A DNA stretch of 64,000 bases from Amycolatopsis cihanbeyliensis (GTDB taxonomy: Bacteria; Actinomycetota; Actinomycetes; Mycobacteriales; Pseudonocardiaceae): contig NZ_VFML01000001.1 in assembly GCF_006715045.1 (NCBI RefSeq), forward strand, positions 4,866,501 through 4,930,500. The letters are read 5' to 3'. Positions within the stretch are counted from its first letter, which is position 1; each line of letters starts with the position of its first letter. This document shows positions 28,608 through 40,442 of the stretch, piece by piece. A model generated the notes under the pieces. That model saw nothing but the letters and a program-made list of their open reading frames with translations. It searched no databases and was not told the origin of the DNA. Both the position numbers and the translations under genes were made by a program.

Positions 28608-28635
28608 GTGCCGGCCCGCGGTCGCGGGCCGGCAC
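28608..28635. terminator. strong GC-rich hairpin between convergent genes
   Basis: A perfect 13-bp stem (28608-28620 with 28623-28635) with only two loop bases lies six bases after the small peptide stop and five bases before the PNP stop on the other strand. There is no U-tract, as in many actinobacterial I-shaped terminators. It can serve both directions. Confidence 0.75.
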
Positions 28636-28639
28636 GAAC

Positions 28640-29446
28640 TCAGGAACGCGCGACCAGTTCGCGCAGCAGGGTGCCCATCCGCTCGGCGGCGGCCCTGCCC
28701 GCCTCGAGCACCTCCTCGTGGTCGAGCGGTTCCCCGGTGATGCCCGCGGCCAGGTTGGTCACCAGGGACAGGCCGAACACCTCGACACCCTCGGCGCGCG
28801 CCGCGATCGTCTCCAGCACGGTGGACATGCCGACCAGGTCGGCGCCCAGCGTGCGCAGCATCCGGATCTCGGCAGGCGTCTCGAAATGCGGGCCGGGCAG
28901 GCCCGCGTACACCCCCTCGGCGAGGGAAGGGTCGATCTCCTTCGCCAGCGCCCGCAGCCTGGTCGAGTACGCGTCCACCAGGTCGACGAACCGCGCGCCG
29001 GTGATCGGTGAGGTGGCGGTCATGTTCAGGTGGTCGGCGACGAGTACCGGTTGGCCCACCTGGAGTCCCTCGCGCAGCCCGCCTGCCGCGTTGGTCAGCA
29101 GCACGGTCCGTACCCCGCAGGCCGCCGCGGTGCGCACGCCGTGCACCACCGGGGCCACGCCCTTGCCCTCGTAGAGGTGGGTGCGCCCGAGCAGGACCAG
29201 CGCTCGCTTGTCCCCGACCCGAACCGAGCGCACGGTACCGCCGTGCCCCACCGCGCTGGGCGTCTCGAAGCCGGGAAGCTCGCCCAGCGGGACTTCGGCG
29301 TCCGGCTCGCCGATCACCTCCGCGGCTGGGCGCCAACCCGAGCCGAGTACCACCGCGACATCGTGCTTCGCGAAACCGGTGCGCTCGGCCAGCGCGGACG
29401 CCGCCGCGCCTGCCGGCTCCGCCGGTTGATCAACGTTCTCAGTCAC
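28640..29446 (-). CDS. deoD: purine nucleoside phosphorylase
   Basis: This 268-residue enzyme cleaves purine nucleosides with phosphate to give base and ribose 1-phosphate for salvage. Trimeric PNP signatures are clear: VVLGSGW at the phosphate site, [15 protein letters not shown], and [29 protein letters not shown] near the purine pocket. I chose the GTG at 29446. Its neighbour PMM is also found beside deoD in mycobacteria. Confidence 0.92.
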   Translation of the reverse strand: MTENVDQPAEPAGAAASALAERTGFAKHDVAVVLGSGWRPAAEVIGEPDAEVPLGELPGFETPSAVGHGGTVRSVRVGDKRALVLLGRTHLYEGKGVAPVVHGVRTAAACGVRTVLLTNAAGGLREGLQVGQPVLVADHLNMTATSPITGARFVDLVDAYSTRLRALAKEIDPSLAEGVYAGLPGPHFETPAEIRMLRTLGADLVGMSTVLETIAARAEGVEVFGLSLVTNLAAGITGEPLDHEEVLEAGRAAAERMGTLLRELVARS

Positions 29447-29463
29447 CAGCGCAGGGTAGCCGC

Positions 29464-31134
29464 TCAGCAGTCGCCGGTCGGGCAGCGCAGCTTGCTCAGG
29501 GTGGAGAAGAAGATCTGCTCGATGTCGGTGACCTGCGGGGCCAGCGAGACGAACCCGCCGGTGGCCTTGGCGATGTCGTTCAGTTCCGCCGGGTCGACGT
29601 CGGTGCCGAGGCCGATGAACACGATCGGCAGCGGTCGTTGCGCCGAGCTCAGCTGCCGCAACTCGGTCAGCAGCCGCTCCCTGGTGATGCCGTCGTCCTC
29701 GTTCCTGCCGTCGGTCATGATGATCACCACGTTGGTGCGGCCGGGCTTCCACGACCCGGTTGCCTCCCGGTACGCGGCCAGCGTGGTGTCGTACAGCCCG
29801 GTGGCACCCTGCGGCGCGCTGAGCAGCGAGTCGAGCCCGGTGGTCAGGCCGTCCTCGGCGTGCTTGCTCATCGGTTTCCACGGCACCACCTGGCGGTAGT
29901 CCTTGTCCCCTTCGAGCTTGGTCGAGAACTCCCACAGGGTGTACTCGGTACTCGGTTTGAACAGCCCTACGCCCCGCTTGGCCGCCTCGATGGTGACCTG
30001 CATCCGGGTCCGGCCGGTCCCCGGCACCTCGGTGGCCATCGATCCGGAGACGTCGATCACGTTGAGCACCCGCCCGCTGGCGTCCACGGCCGCCCACCGC
30101 TCCAGTGCCGCGCTCGCCTCGTCCCTGCTCGGCTGCGGGCTCGGGGCACGGGGCGAGGCGTCGATCCGGTTGTCGGCATCGCGGGAACCGGTCAGCCTGC
30201 CGTCCGTGGTCCGCAGGCCCTGCCTGCCGAGCGCCTCCTCGAACGCGGGCTCGCGCAGCCTGCTCAGCAGCCGGTCGGCAGCCCTGCGCTGCGACTCGTC
30301 GGCATCCGGCAGCACCACGAACGGGTAATCCAGCCAGGGGGTCGGCTGGGCGGGGTAACTGGCCACCACGGACAGCCCCGAACCGCGCTCGTGCTCCTGG
30401 TTGTGCCGTAGCACCTGCTGCTCGGAGGTGGGAAACGCGGTCAGCGCCGGTTCCAGCCCGCCATCGGGCAGGTGCTCGAACAGCTTGCGGCTGTCGTCGA
30501 CCCGGTGCTCGGACAGCGAGCGCAGCGCGGCGGTGGCCGCCGGCGCGTCCGGGACCGCCGCCTGGATCCCGAGCAACGCCGCCGCGGCGGCCGGATCGTA
30601 GGTGGGGTCGGTGGTGCCGGCCACGACCTGGCCGCCCTCCGGGTCGACCAGCTCGGCCCAGTCCGGGCGCGCGCCCGGCCAGCCCATCCGTTCGGCCTCG
30701 TCCTCGGCGACGCCGAACACCACCGGGGTGCTGGCCAGCGAGGGGTTCTGCGGCTGGATGCCCTCCCGGCGTTCGGCGATGCGCCGCACCTGCATGGTCG
30801 ACTCGGGAACCCAGATCGCGGCCCCGGGATCCAGGTTGGGCGTGGACAGCGTGGCGGCCATGGTCGAGGAGTCGTGGGCCTGGACATCCACCCGCACGCA
30901 GCGGTTCTCCAGCCGCTCCGGCTGCTCACCGGCGAACTCGGCCACGGCGGGCTCGATACCGGGTGCGGCGGCGACGGTGAGGGTGACCTGGCCCTCGCAG
31001 CGGTCCCCGAAGCCGCCGGTGACCAGCATGACGCCCAGCCAGCCGGCCAGTACGACCGCAACGGTGACTCCCAGTGACCCCAGGATCAGGCCGTACCGGC
31101 TTCTGCGGTGCGCTGCCCGGTGCTGTCCCACCAC
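29464..31134 (-). CDS. membrane-anchored solute-binding/VWA protein
   Basis: This 556-residue protein has an N-terminal membrane anchor (about residues 14-41), an extracellular periplasmic-binding-like domain (about 50-320), and a von Willebrand A domain at the C-terminus (about 350-545). The VWA domain has a complete MIDAS: DVSGSM, a Thr in the middle (TGLYDTT) and [10 protein letters not shown]. It probably binds a metal-dependent ligand at the cell surface. Such bacterial proteins occur in many actinomycetes but have no firm function. The gene is 17 bases upstream of PNP in the same direction. Confidence 0.85.
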   Translation of the reverse strand: MVGQHRAAHRRSRYGLILGSLGVTVAVVLAGWLGVMLVTGGFGDRCEGQVTLTVAAAPGIEPAVAEFAGEQPERLENRCVRVDVQAHDSSTMAATLSTPNLDPGAAIWVPESTMQVRRIAERREGIQPQNPSLASTPVVFGVAEDEAERMGWPGARPDWAELVDPEGGQVVAGTTDPTYDPAAAAALLGIQAAVPDAPAATAALRSLSEHRVDDSRKLFEHLPDGGLEPALTAFPTSEQQVLRHNQEHERGSGLSVVASYPAQPTPWLDYPFVVLPDADESQRRAADRLLSRLREPAFEEALGRQGLRTTDGRLTGSRDADNRIDASPRAPSPQPSRDEASAALERWAAVDASGRVLNVIDVSGSMATEVPGTGRTRMQVTIEAAKRGVGLFKPSTEYTLWEFSTKLEGDKDYRQVVPWKPMSKHAEDGLTTGLDSLLSAPQGATGLYDTTLAAYREATGSWKPGRTNVVIIMTDGRNEDDGITRERLLTELRQLSSAQRPLPIVFIGLGTDVDPAELNDIAKATGGFVSLAPQVTDIEQIFFSTLSKLRCPTGDC

Positions 31135-31406
31135 CTGCCTCCCGGAGGTCGTCGCCCGAATTTACGCCACTCGAATGGGTGACACCAGGACAACGTGCGG
31201 GGCGGTCCGGGCGTTACTGAGAGCCGCGTCATGGACGGGACTCAGCCGCGGTGGCGAGTGGAAGAACGCGCGTTCGGCGGAGCCCACGAGCGGCGAGGCG
31301 GGGCGCCCCAGCCACGGCGGAGATGTTCGAGCCCACGGTCGCCGGCCCCGCCGAGCCGATCGTGCCGCGCGTTGCCAACCGAGCGCTGAGAGCCGTGTCT
31401 CCGCGC

Positions 31407-33206
31407 TCACTCGATGATCTGGAAGGTGGGCATGATCCGGTCGAAGAGCCGGGTGCGTGCGGTTTCCTCCTGGTCCGTCGGCACTGTGAGCCCGACCACC
31501 CACAGGCTGTCCTGCGCCTGGAACACGTGCGCGAAGGTGGTCCGGTTCAACGGCCGTTCCGATTGTTCGCCGGGGCGCACCGGGCTGGACTCCACCGTGC
31601 GGTAACTCAGCAGCAGACCCCGCCTGCCGTCGGTGAGCGGGGCGTACTCCACCTGCCGGAGGTTGCCGCCCCAGAGCTTGCCCAGCGCGTTCCAGTAGAC
31701 GTCGGGGGACAGCAGGGGCTCGCTGTCGAACCGTTCCACGTCGAAGGACTGGGTGCCGTCGGAGGAGACGAACTGCACGAGGGTGCGCGGGGGCAGCCCA
31801 CCGCCGGTCTCCCCGCTGACGAACTTCGTCCAGTCCTCCGGCACCTGGACGGAGAACAGCCCGCCGCGCGCCCCGCGCAGGTTGGTCGCGTCGCCCCGGC
31901 GCGGGGCGAGCTCGCGCAGCGGCGGGGCGGTCGGGCCGGCATCCGTTCGCTGCGGCGGTCCGAGCGGCTGGGCGGCGACCACCCTGGTCAGCACGAAACC
32001 GCCGAACGCGGCGGCCAGGAACAGCAGCACCGCGACCACCGTGACGGCCACGCCGGGTAGCGGCCCGCGCGGGCGCGCGCCGACCGGCTCCTGGCTCACC
32101 GGGTGGCTCGGCGACTCGAAGGGCAACGGGCCGGGGTCGGCCGCGAGCTCACCGCCGCCCGCGGGCGCGCCGCCCGCTCCGGCTTGCCCCGCTTCCGGTT
32201 TGGGCGGCTCGGGCAGCGCCGGGGCGCTGATCACCTGGGTGGCCGTGGTGTCCCCGCGGTCCGGCGCCGTGTTCGCCGAGCTCTCGGCGAACAGCTCCGG
32301 CCCGAACAGGGTGTGCCGTGGCTGGGCGAGCAGGGGGTACAGCCTGCGCCGTACCTCCCGCAGCGGCATTCGGGAGCCGGGCTCCTTGGCCATCAGCCCG
32401 CGGATCACCGGGCCGAGCGGGCCGGGACCCGGCTGCGGCGCCTCGCCGTGCACCACCCGGTTGACCGTCTCCAGCGGGTCGCCATCGGCGTCGTACGGTG
32501 GCCTGCCCTCCACGGCCGCGAACAGCGTCGCGCCGAGCCCCCAGAGGTCGGCGGCCGGGGTCACCGCGCCACCGGAGGCCACCTCCGGTGCGATGTAGGC
32601 GGGCGAGCCCAGCATCATCCCGGTGCGGGTCATGGTCGCCTCGGAGACGTTGCGGGCGATGCCGAAGTCGTTCAGCTTGATCCGTCCGTCCCTCGCCACC
32701 AGCACGTTGCCCGGTTTGACGTCGCGGTGCGTGATGCCGGCCGTGTGCGCGGCCTCCAGCGCGGAACCCACGGCGTCGGCGACCGCCGCGGCCTGCGGCG
32801 GGCTGAGCGAGCCGTGGTCGCGCAGCAGTGCGGCCAGGCTGGGGCCGGGCAGCAGCTCCATCACGACGAACGGTTCGTCGTTCTCCCTGGCCACGTCGTG
32901 CAGGATGATGACGTTCGGGTGGGAGAGCACGGCGATCGCCCTGGCCTCGCGCAGGGTGCGCTCACGCAACTCGGCGGCCCGGGAAGGAGGAACCCCCGGT
33001 GGCAGCCGAACCTCCTTCACCGCGACCGGGCGGTGCAGGAACTCGTCGTAGGCGGACCAGACCGTGCCCATCGACCCCGAGCCCAGCACCGACTGCAGCC
33101 GGTACCGCCCGGCCACGACACGCGCCCGTCCCGGTTCCGGCTCGGCCGAGCCGGGGGTCTCCGTGGTGGCTGCCGCGTCCGCTGGGTCGTGCTCGGAGGT
33201 GGACAC
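31407..33206 (-). CDS. serine/threonine protein kinase (PknB-like)
   Basis: This 599-residue transmembrane kinase has the full Hanks set: GSGSMG (about 40), VAVKEV, HRDVKPGN (Asp near 160), DFG, and SPAYIAPE. A Pro/Ala-rich linker (about 310-385) leads to one membrane helix (about 386-410) and a ~190-residue extracellular domain without PASTA repeats. I start it at the GTG at 33206, since the longer frame adds only an Arg-rich stretch. It should sense an extracellular signal and phosphorylate cytoplasmic targets. It is divergent from mutA. Confidence 0.92.
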   Translation of the reverse strand: MSTSEHDPADAAATTETPGSAEPEPGRARVVAGRYRLQSVLGSGSMGTVWSAYDEFLHRPVAVKEVRLPPGVPPSRAAELRERTLREARAIAVLSHPNVIILHDVARENDEPFVVMELLPGPSLAALLRDHGSLSPPQAAAVADAVGSALEAAHTAGITHRDVKPGNVLVARDGRIKLNDFGIARNVSEATMTRTGMMLGSPAYIAPEVASGGAVTPAADLWGLGATLFAAVEGRPPYDADGDPLETVNRVVHGEAPQPGPGPLGPVIRGLMAKEPGSRMPLREVRRRLYPLLAQPRHTLFGPELFAESSANTAPDRGDTTATQVISAPALPEPPKPEAGQAGAGGAPAGGGELAADPGPLPFESPSHPVSQEPVGARPRGPLPGVAVTVVAVLLFLAAAFGGFVLTRVVAAQPLGPPQRTDAGPTAPPLRELAPRRGDATNLRGARGGLFSVQVPEDWTKFVSGETGGGLPPRTLVQFVSSDGTQSFDVERFDSEPLLSPDVYWNALGKLWGGNLRQVEYAPLTDGRRGLLLSYRTVESSPVRPGEQSERPLNRTTFAHVFQAQDSLWVVGLTVPTDQEETARTRLFDRIMPTFQIIE

Positions 33207-33325
33207 CCGCCTATTGTGGCGCAGCGCGCGTGCACGCTCCCGCGCGGCAGCGTGTCGACGCAAGCATGTGAATCGCGATTAGCCTCACATGTCGTGTGGG
33301 CTCAGCGGCCTTACCATCGAAAGGT

Positions 33326-35241
33326 ATGACCCAAGTGGCCGGTGGGACGACGTCGTCCGCCCCAGGGAGCGAGCAGCCGGATGAGCTGAGCCTCGCGGCC
33401 GAGTTCGAGACCCCGAGCCGGGAGCGATGGCGGGAGCTGGTCGCCGGGGTGCTGCGCAGGACCGGCGCACTGCCGGAGGATTTCGCGGGGGCACCGGAGA
33501 GTGTGCTGACCACACCCACCTACGACGGTATCGAGATCCAGCCGCTCTACACCGCGGAGGACACGGAGGGCGCGGGGGGCACAGTCCCGCCGGCCGGGCT
33601 GCCGGGTCTGCCGCCCTTCGTGCGCGGTGCCCGCCCGGAAGGCTCGGTGAGCACCGGATGGCAGGTGCGTACGCGGTACACCGACCCCGACCCGGCGGCG
33701 ACGAACAAGGCGGCGCTGGCCGATCTGGACGGCGGCGTGGGATCGCTGTGGCTGCGGACGGGGCGGGGCGCCCTGCCGCCGGAAGCGCTCGGTGACGCGC
33801 TGGCCGGGGTCTACGTGGAGCTCGCCCCGGTGGTGCTCGACGCGGGACCGGACTACCCGGCCGCCGCGGAGGCGCTGCTGGAGGTCTTCGCCGAGCGGGA
33901 GATCCCGGCCAGCGAGGCCACGGGCAACCTGGGCGCCGACCCGATCGGGCTGTGGGCACGCACCGGTGAGCGGCAGGAGGTCGCGCCGGCGGCCGAGCTG
34001 GCCGCCCGGATCGCCGGCAGCCATCCCGCGCTGCGCACCATCGTCGCCGACGGGCTGCCCTTCCACGAGGCGGGCGGCTCGGACGCGCAGGAGCTCGGCG
34101 CCGCGGTCGCCGCGGGGGTCGCCTACCTGCGCGCGCTCACCGCGGCGGGGCTGAGCGTGGACGCGGCCTGCGCGCGGTTGGAGTTCCGGCTCGCCGCCAC
34201 CGCGGACCAGTTCTTGACCATCGCCAAGTTCCGCGCGGCGCGGCGGTTGTGGGCCAGGGTGACCGAGGTCGCCGGCGCGAGCACCGAGGCCCGCGCGATG
34301 CGCCAGCACGCGGTGACCTCGGCGGCCATGCTCACCCAGCGCGACCCGTGGGTGAACATGCTGCGCACCTGCGTCGCCTGCTTCGGCGCGGGCGTCGGCG
34401 GCGCCGACGCGGTGACCGTACTGCCCTTCGACGACGCGATCGGCCTCCCGGACGCCTTCTCCCGCCGGATCGCCCGCAACACCCAGGCGATCCTGCTCGA
34501 GGAGTCCAAGCTGGCCGGGGTGATCGACCCGGCGGGTGGCTCCTGGTACGTGGAGAACCTCACCGACGAGCTCGCGCGCGTGGCGTGGCGGGAGTTCACC
34601 GAGATCGAGCGGGCCGGCGGTATTGAGTCCACTGTGGAATCCGGCATGCTCGCGGAGCGGCTGGCGGAGACCCGGCAGGCCAGGGCGCGGCGGATCGCCA
34701 CCCGCGCCGATCCGATCACCGGGGTCAGCGAGTACCCGAACCTGGCGGAGAAACCGGTGGAACGCGCCCCGCGGCCCGCCGAGCGGGACCACGGCGGGCT
34801 GCCGAAGGTGCGCTACGCGCAGGACTACGAGCGGCTGCGTGACCGTTCCGACGCCCACCTCGCCGAGCACGGCGCGCGGCCGCGGATCTTCCTCGCCACC
34901 CTGGGGCCGGTCGCCGCGCACACCGCGCGCGCCAGCTTCGCCACGAACCTGTTCCAGGCGGGTGGGATCGAACCGGTCGACCCGGGTGCCACCGGGAGCA
35001 CCGCGGAGCTCGTCGACGCCTTCACCGCCAGCGGCGCCAGGGTGGCCTGCTTGTGCGGCAACGACTCCAGCTACGCCGAGCAGGCCACCGAGGTTGCCGC
35101 CGCGCTGGCCGAGGCCGGTGCCGAAGCGGTGCTGCTGGCCGGGAAACCGGCCGACTACCGCGGGGTGACCGGTTACGTCTACACCGGCTGCCCCGCGCTG
35201 GAGATCCTGACCGGCTTGCTGGACACGCTGGGAGTGGCCCG

Positions 35242-35245
<4 letters not shown>
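33326..35245 (+). CDS. mutA: methylmalonyl-CoA mutase small subunit
   Basis: This 639-residue protein is the catalytically inactive partner of MutB in the heterodimer that interconverts methylmalonyl-CoA and succinyl-CoA. It keeps the TIM-barrel and flavodoxin-like folds but lacks the B12-binding DxHxxG motif, as family members do. Conserved pieces include [14 protein letters not shown] and TFASNLF-like [12 protein letters not shown]. The start is ATG 33326; its AAGG signal is close. The gene overlaps mutB by four bases. Confidence 0.93.
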
Positions 35246-37407
<2,162 letters not shown>

Positions 37408-37417
37408 GGGGCCTGGG

Positions 37418-38413
37418 GTGGCGCGGCGGATCGACGTCGGCGAGTACGCCAAGGGCGTGCTCGCGGGGGACCGGGGCATGCTGTCCCGGTCGATCACCCT
37501 GGTGGAGTCCAGCCGGCCGGAGCACCGCGCGCGGGCGCAGGAGTTGCTGGTCGAGCTGCTGCCGCACTCCGGGGGTGCGCACCGGGTGGGGATCACCGGC
37601 GTACCCGGTGTCGGTAAGTCGACATTTATCGACGAGCTGGGCACGACCCTCACCGGGTCCGGACACCGGGTGGCGGTGCTGGCCGTGGACCCCTCCTCCA
37701 CCCGTACCGGCGGCAGCATCCTCGGCGACAAGACCCGGATGGGCCGGCTCGCGGTGGATGCCGGAGCGTTCATCCGGCCCTCGCCGACCTCCGGCACGCT
37801 GGGCGGGGTGGCCCGCGCGACCAGGGAGACCATCGTGCTGATGGAGGCCGCGGGCTACGACATCGTGCTGGTGGAGACGGTCGGTGTCGGGCAGTCCGAG
37901 GTCACCGTGGCGAACATGGTCGACTGCTTCCTGTTCCTCACCCTCGCGCGCACCGGCGACCAGCTGCAGGGCATCAAGAAGGGCGTGCTCGAGCTGGCCG
38001 ACGTGATCGCGGTGAACAAGGCCGACGGCGAGCACGAGCGGGAGGCCAAGCGGGCGGCGCGGGAGCTGTCCGGCGCGCTGCGGATGATCTACGGGCCGGA
38101 CACCGAGTGGACCCCGCCCGTGCTGACCTGTAGCGCGCTGACCGGAAACGGGCTGGACACGGTGTGGCAGCAGATCCGGCGGCACAACGAGGTGCTCGCC
38201 GCCTCCGGGAAGCTCGCCGCGAAACGCAGTAGCCAGCAGGTGGAATGGACCTGGTCCATGGTGCGGGAGCAACTGCTCGGCAGGCTGGCCGCGGACTCGC
38301 GGGTACGGTCGGTGGTGCCGGAGGTCGAGCGGGCCGTGCGCGCCGGCGAGCTGACCGCGACACTCGCCGCCGAACGAATCCTCGGCGCCTTCGGCCTCGA
38401 CCCGGCACACTAG
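37418..38413 (+). CDS. meaB: MeaB-type GTPase chaperone of methylmalonyl-CoA mutase
   Basis: This 331-residue P-loop GTPase protects and reactivates MutAB by gating cofactor loading. It has Walker [10 protein letters not shown] (about 61-69), the switch region with [18 protein letters not shown], and NKADG for guanine recognition, followed by the C-terminal dimerisation helices. It starts at a GTG 10 bases after mutB. The family was once called ArgK, but no arginine kinase role is supported. Confidence 0.95.
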   Translation: MARRIDVGEYAKGVLAGDRGMLSRSITLVESSRPEHRARAQELLVELLPHSGGAHRVGITGVPGVGKSTFIDELGTTLTGSGHRVAVLAVDPSSTRTGGSILGDKTRMGRLAVDAGAFIRPSPTSGTLGGVARATRETIVLMEAAGYDIVLVETVGVGQSEVTVANMVDCFLFLTLARTGDQLQGIKKGVLELADVIAVNKADGEHEREAKRAARELSGALRMIYGPDTEWTPPVLTCSALTGNGLDTVWQQIRRHNEVLAASGKLAAKRSSQQVEWTWSMVREQLLGRLAADSRVRSVVPEVERAVRAGELTATLAAERILGAFGLDPAH

Positions 38414-38418
38414 TGCGC

Positions 38419-38748
38419 ATGCGCCCCCGTATGTTCGCCGCCTGCGTAGCGGTGCTCACCGCTCTCCTCGCCGTGCTGGCCACTGGCGTATCCGCTTCCG
38501 CCGCTTCCGGTGGGCCCGCTGTGTCTGCTGTGTCCGTCTCGCCGGTCGAACCGCTCACCGCGGCGGCCGGACCGGTGCTCGTGCAGGAGACCACCGGTCC
38601 CGGGGACGGCCCGACGCTGGACCCGACCACCGAGGCCGAGGCTGACCAGAGCAAGAGCAAGATCATCGTTGGGGTGATCGCCGCGTTGCTGCTGGTGATC
38701 GTGGTGCTGGGCCGCCGGGCGCGGAACAAGAAGCAGAGCGGTAAGTAG
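38419..38748 (+). CDS. small secreted single-pass membrane protein
   Basis: This 109-residue protein has a clear N-terminal signal peptide (hydrophobic to about residue 24, then SASAAS), a Thr/Glu-rich extracellular middle, and a C-terminal membrane helix (IIVGVIAALLLVIVVLG) with a basic tail (RRARNKKQSGK). Topology should be outside-middle with the tail in the cytoplasm. The ATG at 38419 and a GTG at 38413, which overlaps the meaB stop, are both possible starts. No family is recognised. Confidence 0.7.
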   Translation: MRPRMFAACVAVLTALLAVLATGVSASAASGGPAVSAVSVSPVEPLTAAAGPVLVQETTGPGDGPTLDPTTEAEADQSKSKIIVGVIAALLLVIVVLGRRARNKKQSGK

Positions 38749-38993
38749 TCGATGAGCTACTGCTTGGGTACAGCTAGGCCGAACTCGTCCCCGCCGTTCA
38801 ACGCAGATCAACTACCGGCTGTCTCGTAGTCTGGACTGGGGCTCCCAGATGTCACCTGGATGGTGCAACACTGGTGGCAGATACGTAGGACACCGATCAC
38901 TCAGCGAACGAACGTTCCGGCAGTCGTGATCTCGGCTGCTGCAATCGTGGCGTGGTTCGCGAATGGGGGTACGGCGTGGAACGGGGGTACAGC

Positions 38994-40289
38994 GTGACTG
39001 TGCTCGACTCGCGTCGGGAACGGCCGGGCGAACGCGACAAGCGGCAAGCTGGGGTCACCGATCACGGCGCGTTGATTACTGACGCGGGCGTGAGCGTGGC
39101 ACCCGTACCGGACCTCGGTGCGGGGCGTGGGCCCTTCTGGCTGGACGAGTGGCTCCGGGCCAATGCCGCCGACCTGGTCTCCTGGCGCCGGCGGATCCAC
39201 GCCAACCCGGAGCTGTCCCGCAGGGAGTACGCGACCACCGAGATGATCGTCGGCCTGCTGCGGTCGGTCGGCCTGCGGCCGTCGGTGCTGCCCGGCGGCA
39301 CCGGGGTGATCTGCGATATCGGCAGCGGACCCATCTGTGTCGCGCTGCGCGCCGACCTGGACGCGCTGCCGCTCACCGAGGCCACCGGTCTGCCGTTCGC
39401 CTCGACCGTGCACGGTGCCGCGCACGCCTGCGGGCATGACGCGCACACCGCGATCCTGCTGGCCACCGCGCGGGCGCTGGCCACGGCGCCGGAGCTGCCG
39501 GGCCGGGTGCGGCTGATCTTCCAGCCCGCCGAGGAGGTCATGCCGGGCGGCGCGCTGGACGCGATCACCGCGGGCGCGCTGGAGGGCGTGGACCGGATCT
39601 TCGGGTTGCACTGCGACCCGCGACTGCCGGTCGGCAGGATCGGTACCCGGGTGGGCGCGCTCACCTCGGCCGCCGACCTGATCGAGTTGCGGCTGACCTC
39701 GCCGGGCGGGCACACCTCCCGCCCGCACCTGACCGCCGACCTCGTGCACGCGCTTGGCACCGTGATCACCTCGCTGCCCTCGGTGCTGTCCCGCCGGGTG
39801 GACCCGCGGTCCGGCACGGTGCTGGTCTGGGGTGCGGTGCACGCGGGGGAGGCGCCGAACGCGGTGCCGCAGGACGGGAAGCTGCTCGGCACCCTGCGTA
39901 CCGCCGACCACGCCGTGTGGTCGGAGCTGGAGCCGCTGGTCGCCGGCGCAGTGGAATCCCTGCTCGCCCCCACCGGGGTCGGCTTCGAGCTGGACTACCG
40001 CCGTGGCGTGCCCCCCGTGGTCTGCGACCCGGACAGCACGTACCTGTTGCGTGCCGGCGCCGAGGCCGCCCTCGGCGAGGACTCCCTGACCGGCACCGAG
40101 CAGTCCTCCGGTGGCGAGGACTTCGGCTGGTACCTGGAGCACGTCCCCGGCGCGTTCGCCCGCCTCGGCGTGTGGCCCGGTGAAGGCGCCCAGCGCGACC
40201 TGCACCAGCCCACCTTCGAACTGGACGAACGCGCCCTCCTGGTCGGCACCCGGGTCATGGTCCACACCGCTCTGGCCGCACTCTGCTGA
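38994..40289 (+). CDS. M20-family amidohydrolase (AmiB-like)
   Basis: This 431-residue zinc peptidase/amidohydrolase has HACGHDAHTA and FQPAEEVMPGGA for the two-metal site, a lid domain with GGHTSRPH, and SGGEDFGWYLE near the C-terminus. It probably cleaves an N-acyl amino acid or an aminoacyl conjugate. I choose the GTG at 38994; a GTG at 38976 is an equally good start, since the GGGGGT signal is duplicated before each. Proximity to the PNP and PMM genes resembles the amiA1/amiB1-deoD-pmmB neighbourhood of mycobacteria. Confidence 0.88.
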   Translation: MTVLDSRRERPGERDKRQAGVTDHGALITDAGVSVAPVPDLGAGRGPFWLDEWLRANAADLVSWRRRIHANPELSRREYATTEMIVGLLRSVGLRPSVLPGGTGVICDIGSGPICVALRADLDALPLTEATGLPFASTVHGAAHACGHDAHTAILLATARALATAPELPGRVRLIFQPAEEVMPGGALDAITAGALEGVDRIFGLHCDPRLPVGRIGTRVGALTSAADLIELRLTSPGGHTSRPHLTADLVHALGTVITSLPSVLSRRVDPRSGTVLVWGAVHAGEAPNAVPQDGKLLGTLRTADHAVWSELEPLVAGAVESLLAPTGVGFELDYRRGVPPVVCDPDSTYLLRAGAEAALGEDSLTGTEQSSGGEDFGWYLEHVPGAFARLGVWPGEGAQRDLHQPTFELDERALLVGTRVMVHTALAALC

Positions 40290-40294
40290 CACCC

Positions 40295-40357
40295 GTGTTT
40301 GCCGCCCACGTAACCGTGTTGGCCGCCCACGTAGGCGAGTTTGCTGCCCACGGGCGG
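40295..40357. repeat. 21-bp-period repeat, locus 2
   Basis: Three units with exact 21-base spacing (40295, 40316, 40337) begin GTGTTTGCC, GTGTTGGCC and GAGTTTGCT, the reverse complement of the unit at locus 1. They begin five bases after the amidohydrolase stop. Confidence 0.8.
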
Positions 40358-40363
40358 GCGGAG

Positions 40364-40404
40364 TTATCCACAGTGGCATGAGTTGTCCACAGATTTGTGG
40401 ACAG
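40364..40404. promoter_or_regulatory. cluster of DnaA-box-like sequences
   Basis: TTATCCACA (40364-40372) equals the strict DnaA box. TTGTCCACA (40383-40391) is the usual actinobacterial form. TGTGGACAG (40396-40404) is an inverted box with one mismatch. The last two form a palindrome, TGTCCACA-GATT-TGTGGACA. The cluster ends 39 bases before the DUF559 gene. Confidence 0.65.
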
Positions 40405-40442
40405 GCGCGTGCGAACAGGATCTGTTGGCGCACTCTGGGGCC

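Noticed and set aside
31135..31406. The 272-base gap between the VWA and kinase genes, checked for small genes and RNA
   Set aside because: Short degenerate repeats (CTGAGAGCCG) are present, but no frame has an SD and no stable terminator or riboswitch-like fold is seen.
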